A DNA stretch of 11,366 bases from an uncultured Flavobacteriia bacterium. GTDB taxonomy: Bacteria > Bacteroidota > Bacteroidia > Flavobacteriales > Flavobacteriaceae. Position numbers and translations under genes: made by a program. Of the stretch, positions 1-6,854 are shown one piece after another (the stretch's first letter is position 1; the number at the start of each line of letters is the position of its first letter). The stretch is taken from assembly GCA_946482495.1 (NCBI GenBank), contig CAMLRV010000051.1, positions 1 to 11,366 on the forward strand, written 5' to 3'. Under the pieces are notes generated by a model, which saw nothing but the letters and a program-made list of their open reading frames with translations, had not been told where the DNA came from and did no database searches.

Positions 1-54
1 CCAAGGACCCTCTGATTAACAGTCAGATGCTCTAACCAACTGAGCTAAGGAGGA
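1..54 (-). tRNA. tRNA-Asn (GUU), 3' part cut off by window start
   Basis: This is the distal of two tandem asparagine tRNAs. The 54 bases present are identical to positions 111-164 of the complete copy, so the acceptor 5' strand, D arm, anticodon arm, variable loop and the first strand of the T stem are visible. The T loop and the 3' half of the acceptor stem lie outside the window. The anticodon GTT corresponds to plus-strand positions 18-20. It lies 36 bp downstream of the intact copy and probably shares its transcript, since the 36-bp spacer shows no convincing promoter. Confidence 0.93.
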
Positions 55-90
55 ATCACCTTAACGGTAAATATGTTTGCTAAAAAGTTG

Positions 91-164
91 CTCCCCCTCT
101 TGGGCTCGAACCAAGGACCCTCTGATTAACAGTCAGATGCTCTAACCAACTGAGCTAAGGAGGA
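91..164 (-). tRNA. tRNA-Asn (GUU)
   Basis: A complete 74-nt cloverleaf can be folded by eye on the minus strand. The acceptor strands TCCTCCT and AGGGGGA pair over 7 bp with one U-G, and the discriminator base is G. The D stem is GCTC/GAGC, the anticodon stem TCTGA/TCAGA encloses loop CTGTTAA, and the T stem CTTGG/CCAAG encloses TTCGAGC. The anticodon GTT (plus-strand 128-130) reads asparagine codons AAC and AAU. CCA is not encoded; the bases after the discriminator are CAA, so CCA must be added after transcription. It is the promoter-proximal member of the tandem pair. Confidence 0.97.
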
Positions 165-189
165 AGTTGCTTTATCTTTTTAGCGAGTG

Positions 190-220
190 CAAATATAGTT
201 GAATTTTTATTTTAGCAAAA
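190..220 (-). promoter_or_regulatory. Bacteroidota-type promoter for the tRNA-Asn pair
   Basis: On the minus strand TATATTTG (190-197) matches the Bacteroidota -7 consensus TAnnTTTG exactly. A TTTTG (216-220) stands about 18 nt upstream, a suitable place for the -33 element (TTTG/TTG). Transcription would start near 183, about 20 nt before the mature tRNA 5' end at 164. A second exact match, TATTTTTG at 216-223, overlaps the -33 box and could be an alternative -7 element. The 77 bases between the tRNA and the rseP stop codon hold nothing else convincing. Confidence 0.7.
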
Positions 221-241
221 ATATTTTATGCTTTTTTTATT

Positions 242-1570
242 CTAATTTGCCAATTTATCTAAAATCAACTGATAAATGTCTTTTCCAAAGGTTAGTGCCA
301 TTAATGAAAGTAGGAAAATCATACCTCCAGTTTGTACGTAACCTGCCGCTTTATCTGATAATTTCTTACCTGTAACCATTTCTACAATTGTAAATAAAGC
401 ATGTCCACCATCCAAACCAGGAATTGGTAATAAGTTCATAAAAGCTAAACCAATTGAGAATAAGGCTGTGAAATTCCAAATAAATTCCCAATCCCAGAAA
501 CTTGGTAATCGTCTTGCAATACCTATTGGACTCTGCACCTGTTTATATGCCCCAGTTGCAGGTTTTAAGATTAATTTGAATTGTTTTACATTATACACTA
601 ACAATTGATACGATTCCTTTACAGCAGCAGAAACCGCATCACCAAAAGAAAGTTTATTAGTGATTTCAAAATCGTTTTTATCTTTTGTAGTTGGGTAAAA
701 CCCTAATTTTCCATCTTTATTTACTTTGGCTTTTAATTCTACTAATTGTTTATTTCTTTCTACAACTACTTTAATAGAATCATTTTTTAATGTTTTTAAA
801 TCATCAGCAAAAACATCAAAATACGTAAATTCTTTTCCGTTAACCGATTTAATTAAATCTCCTTTTTTGAAATTAGCTTTTACTGCTTCAGATTTCGGCT
901 CTAACGAATCAATAAGAATAGTTGAAATTCTTGGCTTAATGAAATTCTTCCCTTCACTTCCTAAAATTTCTCCTTTTTGTTCGTCTGTTAAGTTTAGTTT
1001 CACTTGCTGACCGTTTCTATCAACAATAACTTCTTCACTCAACAAAACATCAATAACTGCCCAATTGAATTTCGGTTGTAATTTCCCGTCTATAGAAACA
1101 ATTTTATCTCCATTCTTGAAACCTACACTTTGTCCTACATCACCAAATGCCAATCCTTTTTCCTGAATTTTTTCTGTAGAAATATATTTTTGCCCTACCG
1201 TAGAAAACATTACGGCATAAATGAACCAAGCTAATAAGATATTTACAATAATTCCGCCTAACATTACCACCAAACGTTGCCAAGCTGGTTTAGAACGAAA
1301 CTCCCAAGGTTGTGGTTCTTGTTTCATTTGTTCTGCATCCATACTTTCGTCTATCATCCCAGAAATTTTTACGTAACCTCCTAAAGGCAACCATCCAATT
1401 CCCCATTCTGTTTCTCCAATTTTCTTTTTGATTAAAGAAAAACCAACATCCATAAATAAGTAGAATTTCTCTACTCGCATTTTAAACATTTTGGCTGTGA
1501 TGTAATGTCCGAATTCATGAAGAATTACTAAAACCGATAATATAAAAAGTATTTGTGCTACTTGAATCAT
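242..1570 (-). CDS. rseP: RIP metalloprotease RseP (site-2 protease, M50)
   Basis: This is an inner-membrane zinc protease that cleaves membrane-embedded substrates; in model bacteria its targets are anti-sigma factors and leftover signal peptides. The 442-residue length is usual. The zinc-binding HEFGH motif (residues 18-22) lies in the first membrane segment, followed by GGYVKISG near 64 and a second hydrophobic segment at about 99-121. Two PDZ-like stretches follow (about 125-195 and 215-295). The third zinc ligand motif, LDG at 386-388 within NLLPIPGLDGGH, and a final hydrophobic segment near 417-427 complete the family pattern. The start at 1570 places the HExxH helix correctly. A terminator separates it from the upstream M1 gene, so it probably has its own promoter. 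No strong terminator follows it. The physiological substrate cannot be read from this window. Confidence 0.96.
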   Translation of the reverse strand: MIQVAQILFILSVLVILHEFGHYITAKMFKMRVEKFYLFMDVGFSLIKKKIGETEWGIGWLPLGGYVKISGMIDESMDAEQMKQEPQPWEFRSKPAWQRLVVMLGGIIVNILLAWFIYAVMFSTVGQKYISTEKIQEKGLAFGDVGQSVGFKNGDKIVSIDGKLQPKFNWAVIDVLLSEEVIVDRNGQQVKLNLTDEQKGEILGSEGKNFIKPRISTILIDSLEPKSEAVKANFKKGDLIKSVNGKEFTYFDVFADDLKTLKNDSIKVVVERNKQLVELKAKVNKDGKLGFYPTTKDKNDFEITNKLSFGDAVSAAVKESYQLLVYNVKQFKLILKPATGAYKQVQSPIGIARRLPSFWDWEFIWNFTALFSIGLAFMNLLPIPGLDGGHALFTIVEMVTGKKLSDKAAGYVQTGGMIFLLSLMALTFGKDIYQLILDKLAN

Positions 1571-1595
1571 TGTATTTTGATTTGTTTTAAAAAAG

Positions 1596-1603
1596 CAAAA
1601 GTA
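1596..1603 (-). promoter_or_regulatory. -7 box for rseP, inside terminator arm
   Basis: On the minus strand TACTTTTG is an exact TAnnTTTG match ending 25 nt before the rseP ATG, which predicts a leader of roughly 18 nt. Seven of its bases belong to the 3' arm of the terminator hairpin at 1597-1622. No clear -33 TTG is visible at the expected distance. Confidence 0.5.
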
Positions 1604-1622
1604 AGGTTTTCACCTTACTTTT
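1597..1622 (-). terminator. Intrinsic terminator of the M1 peptidase gene
   Basis: On the minus strand AAAAGTAAGGT (11 nt) pairs perfectly with ACCTTACTTTT around a GAAA tetraloop, and GC followed by six T comes next. It begins 21 nt after the stop codon of the M1 peptidase gene. The stem is fully complementary on both strands, but the T-tract favours minus-strand transcription. Confidence 0.85.
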
Positions 1623-1643
1623 TAATATTATTTTAGTGTTAGC

Positions 1644-3575
1644 TTATTTTTTTATGAATTTTTTATGAAAGACACCTTCAGAAGTTTCAATCTTCATAAT
1701 ATGCACACCACTTGATAATTGAGAAGTATTGATAATGTTCTTATACGCTGTTGTAACAAGTTGACCTAAATTATTATAAACTTCCACTTTGCGTAATTGA
1801 AAATTACTTGGAAATTGAATAGTTAATTCATTATCTACAGGTACTGGATAAATTGAAACCGCTTCGTTAATATCAAAACTTTCCGTTCCTAAAGTCACAG
1901 AATTGTCTCTAGAAATAATATGATTATTAGGATCGAAAATCAAACCCGTAACTACAAAAGGAACCGAAACAATAAACTGTTGACCATTTGTTGTGTTGTT
2001 TACTACCACATCTTGCGTTTGTCCGCCACTACCCGTTAATCTAATTTGTAATGGCATTTCAAAATACGAAACGCTTGCGTCAGATTGTGTTTGATTTACA
2101 GTAATTTTAGCCTGACCAGCTCCCCAATTTTGAGCTGTAATATCATATGATGGAAAGCCTAAACCATAAACCCAATCATTGAAGAATTCTGTTAAACTAC
2201 TTCCATAAACTGCTTCTAAATGCGATTTAAAATTGGCAGTTACTGCATATCCATAAGCTAATGCTGGATCGGCTAAGTAATTTTTTAAAGCTTGGAAAAA
2301 CATCACATCTCCTAACTTCCATCTTAACATATGTGTTACCATCGCGCCTTTGTCATAGCTAAATCTTCCACTGAAAATTCGATTTACATCTAAAGCTTGT
2401 GCGTCTGTTAAATATAAATTACTACCTGTTGAAGTCATAGTAATATTATTGTTTTTGTTTCCTTTCCAAGTTACAAACTGAGAAGCTCCATCAAAATTTT
2501 CAATTACTAAACCAGACATGTATTCTGTGATACCTTCGTTTAACCAAATATCTTTCCAAGTTCCACAAGTGATTTTATCTCCAAACCATTGGTGAGCCAT
2601 TTCGTGAGCAATTAAATTTCTTCCAAAACTTATCATAGAAGAAACCGTTGTGTGCTCCATTCCACCACCCCAACCAAACTGTGCGTGACCATATTTTTCA
2701 TTTCTAAACGGATAGGGCTCTAAAATACTTTCGTAAAAATTAATAATATTTGGTGTAACCGCTAATTGGGTTTGTGTAGCTGCTGTATTCGTTTCTGGAT
2801 ATAAATAATTGATAATTGGGAAATACGGGCTAGCTAATGTTCCTAAACCTCCTTGTTGGTTATAAATTTGGTAATTAGTTACATTCAAAACAATTAAATA
2901 AGCAGGAATCGGGTACAAATGTTTAAAGTGAGTCGTTGCGTTTCCTCCAACTACCACTCTACTTTGCTCTAATCCGTTCGAAACACTATTAAATGTGGAA
3001 GGAGCAGTGATGTAAACGTCAATACTGTTTGCTTTGTCATTTAAATCTTGTTTACACGGCCACCAATCTCTAGCGCCAAAAGGCTCTGAAAGTGTATAAA
3101 TTACAGGCGTTCCACTGTGTGTGCTTCTTGTAAAAGCACCTTGTCCTGACGGTGGTGTTCCAGCATAAGTGATGACTACAGTTCTACTACTTCCTGTAGT
3201 AACGGTTGCAGGAAAATTAATATTTAACTCGTAATTACTTTGGGAAAAAGTTAAATTGGTGCTGTTCATAGTTACAGAACTTACTACTAATTGTGTAGCC
3301 ATATCAAACGTAATCGAATTCATGTTTGATAATGCTGTAAAAGTAGTACTTACTACACCACTAATTGATGCAGTAGTGTTGTTCGGGTTAACCGTAAAAC
3401 GCAATTCATGATAGGTTATGTCATAATTTTGCGTATTCGGGTTCACCTGAACATTCATAGCTGATGAAGCTGATTTCATTTCAGACTCAATCATTCTGTC
3501 ATAATCCGAATCATCAGATTGCGAAAAACAGAAAGATGTAATTAAAACGAAAAAGATTTGGGTAATTTTTTTCAT
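1644..3575 (-). CDS. Secreted M1 family metallopeptidase with T9SS sorting domain
   Basis: This is probably an extracellular or surface zinc aminopeptidase of the M1 family. A signal peptide (residues 1-18, ending CFS before Q19) is followed by a beta-rich N-terminal domain (about 45-230). The GAMEN-like exopeptidase motif appears as GGGMEH (303-308). The zinc site HEMAH (324-328) plus E347, exactly 18 residues on, is the complete HExxH-x18-E signature. Y407 in FSYDKGA fits the transition-state tyrosine. A small beta domain (about 490-560) precedes a type A T9SS C-terminal domain (about 570-643) with SIYPVPVDNEL, YNNLGQLV, LSSGVHIMKI and the end KKFIKK. At 643 residues it is shorter than ERAP/PepN-type M1 enzymes because the long C-terminal helical domain is absent. 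Substrate is unknown. It stands as a single-gene unit, divergent from serS. Confidence 0.93.
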   Translation of the reverse strand: MKKITQIFFVLITSFCFSQSDDSDYDRMIESEMKSASSAMNVQVNPNTQNYDITYHELRFTVNPNNTTASISGVVSTTFTALSNMNSITFDMATQLVVSSVTMNSTNLTFSQSNYELNINFPATVTTGSSRTVVITYAGTPPSGQGAFTRSTHSGTPVIYTLSEPFGARDWWPCKQDLNDKANSIDVYITAPSTFNSVSNGLEQSRVVVGGNATTHFKHLYPIPAYLIVLNVTNYQIYNQQGGLGTLASPYFPIINYLYPETNTAATQTQLAVTPNIINFYESILEPYPFRNEKYGHAQFGWGGGMEHTTVSSMISFGRNLIAHEMAHQWFGDKITCGTWKDIWLNEGITEYMSGLVIENFDGASQFVTWKGNKNNNITMTSTGSNLYLTDAQALDVNRIFSGRFSYDKGAMVTHMLRWKLGDVMFFQALKNYLADPALAYGYAVTANFKSHLEAVYGSSLTEFFNDWVYGLGFPSYDITAQNWGAGQAKITVNQTQSDASVSYFEMPLQIRLTGSGGQTQDVVVNNTTNGQQFIVSVPFVVTGLIFDPNNHIISRDNSVTLGTESFDINEAVSIYPVPVDNELTIQFPSNFQLRKVEVYNNLGQLVTTAYKNIINTSQLSSGVHIMKIETSEGVFHKKFIKK

Positions 3576-3593
3576 TATTCTTAAATTAAAACA

Positions 3594-3601
3594 CGAAAAT
3601 A
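3594..3601 (-). promoter_or_regulatory. Possible -7 box for the M1 peptidase gene
   Basis: On the minus strand TATTTTCG matches TAnnTTTG at all but one defined position. It ends 18 nt before the ATG, the same spacing as the better boxes in this window. No -33 element is evident, so the call rests mainly on position. Confidence 0.35.
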
Positions 3602-3655
3602 GGCAAAATTTTTTAATTTTAGATAATTCTGTAAGTCTATAATTTTCAATTTAAC

Positions 3656-3693
3656 AATTGTTGGTTTTCTTTTCTGAAAAAGTTGCAACAATT
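3656..3693. repeat. 8-bp inverted repeat upstream of serS
   Basis: AATTGTTG at 3656-3663 and CAACAATT at 3686-3693 are perfect reverse complements separated by 22 nt. The right arm ends 3 nt before the serS -7 box. The left arm is also part of the palindrome AACAATTGTT (3653-3662), and GTTGCAAC at 3682-3689 is a second small palindrome. It could be an operator, or chance in A/T-rich DNA. Confidence 0.3.
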
Positions 3694-3696
3694 CCT

Positions 3697-3704
3697 TACA
3701 TTTG
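3697..3704 (+). promoter_or_regulatory. -7 box for serS
   Basis: TACATTTG is an exact TAnnTTTG match ending 20 nt before the serS ATG, predicting a leader of about 13 nt. The best -33 candidate, a TTG at 3683-3685, is too close (11 nt), so the upstream element is unclear. Confidence 0.6.
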
Positions 3705-3724
3705 CTTTCCAAAAATAAACAATC

Positions 3725-4996
3725 ATGTTACAAGTAAATTTTATTAGAGAAAACAAAGAAGAAGTGATTACGCGTTTGGCGAAAAAAAACTTCGAAGCTA
3801 CTGCTATTGTAGAACTTGTTGTGGAATTAGATGAAAAACGCAGAAACACACAAGTAGAATTAGACAATCTTTTAGCGGAATCTAATAAATTATCCAAAGA
3901 CATCGGTGAAATGATGAAAAGTGGCGAAAAAGCCAAAGCGGAAATCTTAAAGGAAAAAACAACTCAAATTAGAGAAAAATCTAAAGAATTGACAGAATCA
4001 ATTAATACAATTGCTTCTCAATTACAAGAAGAATTATATAAGTTACCTAATTTACCTGCAGATATTGTTCCTGTTGGAAAAACACCTGAAGAAAACTTAA
4101 ACGTTTTTGAAGAAGGTGACGTGCCAACTTTACACGAAGGTGCTTTACCTCACTGGGAATTAGCTAAAAAATACGATATTATTGATTTCGAATTAGGAGT
4201 AAAAATAACTGGTGCAGGTTTTCCTGTTTACAAAGGAAAAGGTGCCAAATTACAACGTGCTTTAATTTCTTATTTCTTAGATAAAAATACAGATGCCGGC
4301 TACAAAGAATATCAAGTGCCACATTTAGTAAATGAAGCTTCGGCATATGGAACTGGGCAATTGCCAGATAAAGACGGACAAATGTATCATGATGCAACGG
4401 ACGATTTATACTTAATTCCAACGGCTGAAGTTCCGGTAACGAATTTATTTAGAGACGATTTAGTGTCTGAAAACGATTTGCCAATTTTATGTACGGGTTA
4501 TACACCTTGTTTCCGTAGAGAAGCAGGTTCATATGGCGCGCACGTTCGTGGATTAAATCGTTTACACCAATTTGATAAAGTAGAAATTGTTCGTGTAGAA
4601 AAACCAGAAAATTCGTATGCGGCTTTAGACGGAATGGTAGAACACGTAAAAGGAATTTTACAAGAATTAAAATTACCGTACAGAATTTTACGTTTATGTG
4701 GTGGCGACATGAGTTTTGCTTCTGCGTTAACGTATGATTTCGAAGTGTTTTCTACTGCGCAAGATCGTTGGTTAGAAATTTCTTCTGTGTCTAATTTCGA
4801 AACGTTCCAAGCGAATCGATTAAAACTACGTTATAAAGATGCGAATGGTAAAAATCAATTGGCACACACCTTAAACGGAAGTTCATTGGCATTACCACGT
4901 GTATTAGCGGGAATTTTAGAAAACTATCAAACTCCAGAAGGAATTGTAATTCCAGAAGTATTAAGAAGATATACTGGATTTGATATAATTGATTAA
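3725..4996 (+). CDS. serS: Seryl-tRNA synthetase
   Basis: This cytoplasmic class II aminoacyl-tRNA synthetase charges tRNA-Ser (and tRNA-Sec where present) with serine. The 423-residue length is normal. Residues about 28-105 form the charged, heptad-rich antiparallel coiled-coil arm that holds the long variable arm of tRNA-Ser. The catalytic core follows: a motif 1 region near 179-202, the serine-recognition TAEVP at 233-237, motif 2 beginning CFRREAGS at 262 and running through RGLNRLHQFDKVE, and motif 3 with NGSSLALPRVLAGILENYQ at 384-402. The start at 3725 gives the standard MLQVNFIREN N-terminus. A TAnnTTTG box precedes it and a strong hairpin follows, so it is likely a single-gene unit. 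No T-box-like leader is present; the leader is too short. Confidence 0.98.
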   Translation: MLQVNFIRENKEEVITRLAKKNFEATAIVELVVELDEKRRNTQVELDNLLAESNKLSKDIGEMMKSGEKAKAEILKEKTTQIREKSKELTESINTIASQLQEELYKLPNLPADIVPVGKTPEENLNVFEEGDVPTLHEGALPHWELAKKYDIIDFELGVKITGAGFPVYKGKGAKLQRALISYFLDKNTDAGYKEYQVPHLVNEASAYGTGQLPDKDGQMYHDATDDLYLIPTAEVPVTNLFRDDLVSENDLPILCTGYTPCFRREAGSYGAHVRGLNRLHQFDKVEIVRVEKPENSYAALDGMVEHVKGILQELKLPYRILRLCGGDMSFASALTYDFEVFSTAQDRWLEISSVSNFETFQANRLKLRYKDANGKNQLAHTLNGSSLALPRVLAGILENYQTPEGIVIPEVLRRYTGFDIID

Positions 4997-5012
4997 ATCT
5001 TAAAACTTTACT

Positions 5013-5064
5013 AACAATGCACTGAGTTAACCATTTTTTGTTAATTTAGTGCATTGTTTTTTTT
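5013..5064 (+). terminator. Strong intrinsic terminator after serS, abutting the next ATG
   Basis: Left arm 5013-5031 and right arm 5040-5058 form a continuous 19-bp helix with two G-U wobbles (AACAATGCACT against AGTGCATTGTT at the base, TTAAC against GTTAA at the top) and an 8-nt loop. A run of eight T (5057-5064) completes a textbook terminator. It begins 17 nt after the serS stop. The T-run ends at the base immediately before the ATG of the TPR gene (5065), so the hairpin occupies the whole expected leader of that gene. Confidence 0.88.
5042..5049 (+). promoter_or_regulatory. Possible -7 box for the TPR gene, inside terminator arm
   Basis: TAATTTAG differs from TAnnTTTG at one defined position and ends 15 nt before the ATG, close to the 16-20 nt seen for most other genes here. 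It sits in the right arm of the serS terminator. There is no better candidate in the 68-bp gap, and no -33 element is visible. Confidence 0.3.
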
Positions 5065-6849
5065 ATGAAAAAAATCTTTCCAATCATATTATTCTTTTGC
5101 TCGCTCATTAGTTTTGCTCAAAACGAACTATTGGCACAAAATTACTTTGACAAAGGTGAATTTGACAAAGCAGCTTCTATGTTTGAAGATTTGGAAAAAA
5201 AACAACCTAATAATTTCTACTTTATCCAAAAATTAGTGAGTTGTTATCAAGGTTTAAAACAATATGACAAAGCCGAAAAATTACTTTTAGCCAAAAAAGA
5301 AAAATCAAATCAGCCTGGTTTTTTGGTAGAATTAGGTTATAATGCGCAATTGCAAAAAGATCAAGCTAAAGCCGACTCCTATTATAAAAAAGCGATTGAT
5401 GTGGTAGCTAATCAACCCAATTATGCGTATCAAATTGGTCAAGCTTTCGAACAAAAAACATTATTACAACAAGCATATTCTACCTACGAAATTGGTCAGA
5501 AAAACAATCCAAGCATGAATTTCGATTACCAAATGGCGTTGCTTCAAGGTCAAATGGGAAATTTGGATGTGATGGTCGTGAAATTATTAGATTATTCTTA
5601 TGCAAATGCAAATGCCACGCTAAACGTGCAAAATCAACTTGTGCTTTTTATGCAAGATGATGCCGAAAATATTTTTACCAATTCGTTAAAAAAAGAACTT
5701 TTACTTCGCACTCAGAAAACACAAGACATTTATTGGAATCAATTTTTGAGTTGGTTATACGTGAATCAGAAAGAATATAATAAGGCGTTTATTCAGGAAA
5801 AATCAATTTATAAAAGAAATCCAGAATCGTTTGATGACATCATTCAACTTGCGCAAATTTGTGTGAACGAAAAAGATAACGAAACGGCCCAAGCGATTTT
5901 TCAGTTTATTTTACAAAACACTACAGACGAATCAACTATTTTAAATGCACAATATTTTCTATTGAAGAATGAAATTGCGAATTCGAAACCAGAAAATTAT
6001 GTTTTAATTCAAAATAAATTTGACACGTTATTGAATCAGTTTGGTACTTCTCCTTTCTCTGTAGATTTACAAATTTTAGCCGCACATTTTAAAGCTTTTT
6101 ATCAAAATGATTTTGAAGGTGCAAAGTTGCTTCTAGATAAGATGATGGAAATGCCATTAAATGTTCGTCTGAAAGCGAAAGTGAAAATGGAATTGGCTGA
6201 TGTTTTTGTGTTTAACGAAAAGTTCAATCAGGCAATTATTTATTATGCTCAAATTCAGAACGATTTACCAAACGATGAATTTTCACACGAAGCGAGTATG
6301 AGAATGGCGAAAACGAGTTTCTATAAAAAGGATTTCGATTGGGCTAAAAAACAAGCAGGCGAATTAAAACAAGCATCCACCCAATTAATTGCAAATGATG
6401 CGGTAGAATTGTTCTTGCTAATTAGTGACAATGAAGTGGATGATTCACTAAAAGTAGCTTTACAAGATTTTTCCAAAGCGGATTTATTAGAATTTCAAAA
6501 CAAACCTGCAGCTGCATTAGATGCTTTTTTACAAATTTTAGTGAAACACAAAGGACAACCTATTGAAGCAGGAACTTTGTATAAAGTGGGTAGAAATTAT
6601 GAAAAATTAGGTAATTTTGCCAAAGCTATTAGCTACTATCAAAACATTCTAGACAACCACAAAGATGGAATTTATGTAGATGAAGCCTTATTTTATTCGG
6701 CAGAAATTTATAACAAACAACTCAACGATCCTGAAAAAGCCAAAAGTTTTTATGAAAAAGTGGTTTTAGAACATCCGGATAGTATTTATTTTACGGAAGC
6801 TCGAAAACAATATCGTCAATTGCGAGGCGACAAACAACAAGGAATATAA
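5065..6849 (+). CDS. Periplasmic tetratricopeptide-repeat protein
   Basis: The 594-residue protein has an 18-residue signal peptide (MKKI, hydrophobic core, ending SFA before Q19) and no lipobox cysteine, so it is probably soluble in the periplasm or loosely envelope-bound. TPR-like helical pairs are clear at about 20-50 (AQNYFDKGEFDKAASMFEDL), 51-80, 85-116 and 118-148, and again in the last 110 residues (about 485-590: YEKLGNFAKAISYYQNIL, then YNKQLNDPEKAKSFYEKV). The middle is helical but more divergent, possibly a solenoid throughout. TPR arrays bind protein partners; no enzymatic motif is seen and the partner is unknown. The start is fixed by the signal peptide, although the terminator T-run sits directly before the ATG. 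The next gene follows after 5 bp and is probably co-transcribed. Confidence 0.88.
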   Translation: MKKIFPIILFFCSLISFAQNELLAQNYFDKGEFDKAASMFEDLEKKQPNNFYFIQKLVSCYQGLKQYDKAEKLLLAKKEKSNQPGFLVELGYNAQLQKDQAKADSYYKKAIDVVANQPNYAYQIGQAFEQKTLLQQAYSTYEIGQKNNPSMNFDYQMALLQGQMGNLDVMVVKLLDYSYANANATLNVQNQLVLFMQDDAENIFTNSLKKELLLRTQKTQDIYWNQFLSWLYVNQKEYNKAFIQEKSIYKRNPESFDDIIQLAQICVNEKDNETAQAIFQFILQNTTDESTILNAQYFLLKNEIANSKPENYVLIQNKFDTLLNQFGTSPFSVDLQILAAHFKAFYQNDFEGAKLLLDKMMEMPLNVRLKAKVKMELADVFVFNEKFNQAIIYYAQIQNDLPNDEFSHEASMRMAKTSFYKKDFDWAKKQAGELKQASTQLIANDAVELFLLISDNEVDDSLKVALQDFSKADLLEFQNKPAAALDAFLQILVKHKGQPIEAGTLYKVGRNYEKLGNFAKAISYYQNILDNHKDGIYVDEALFYSAEIYNKQLNDPEKAKSFYEKVVLEHPDSIYFTEARKQYRQLRGDKQQGI

Positions 6850-6854
6850 AACTT

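Noticed and set aside
85..171. 8-bp direct repeat AAGTTGCT on both sides of the complete tRNA
   Set aside because: The spacing (79 bp) does not match the 110-bp tRNA repeat unit and no integrase or element lies nearby, so it is not an attachment site or duplication scar that I can support.
214..232. Hairpin-like AGCA...TGCT followed by seven T on the plus strand
   Set aside because: The stem is short, A/T-only in the middle and mismatched. The T-run is on the plus strand, where no gene leads into it; it does not work as a terminator for rseP on the minus strand.
726..1010. Open frame of 94 codons on the plus strand inside rseP
   Set aside because: It is antisense to the PDZ region of a clear rseP gene, has low-complexity Ser/Phe/Leu composition typical of a shadow frame, and no promoter or leader signal.
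3576..3724. T-box or other amino-acid-responsive leader before serS
   Set aside because: The -7 box leaves a leader of about 13 nt, far too short, and T-box leaders are not usual in Bacteroidota.
3646..3936. Open frame of 96 codons on the minus strand across the serS start
   Set aside because: It runs antisense through the serS promoter and coiled-coil arm; Ser/Phe-rich composition marks it as the reverse reading of a Lys/Glu-rich coding region.
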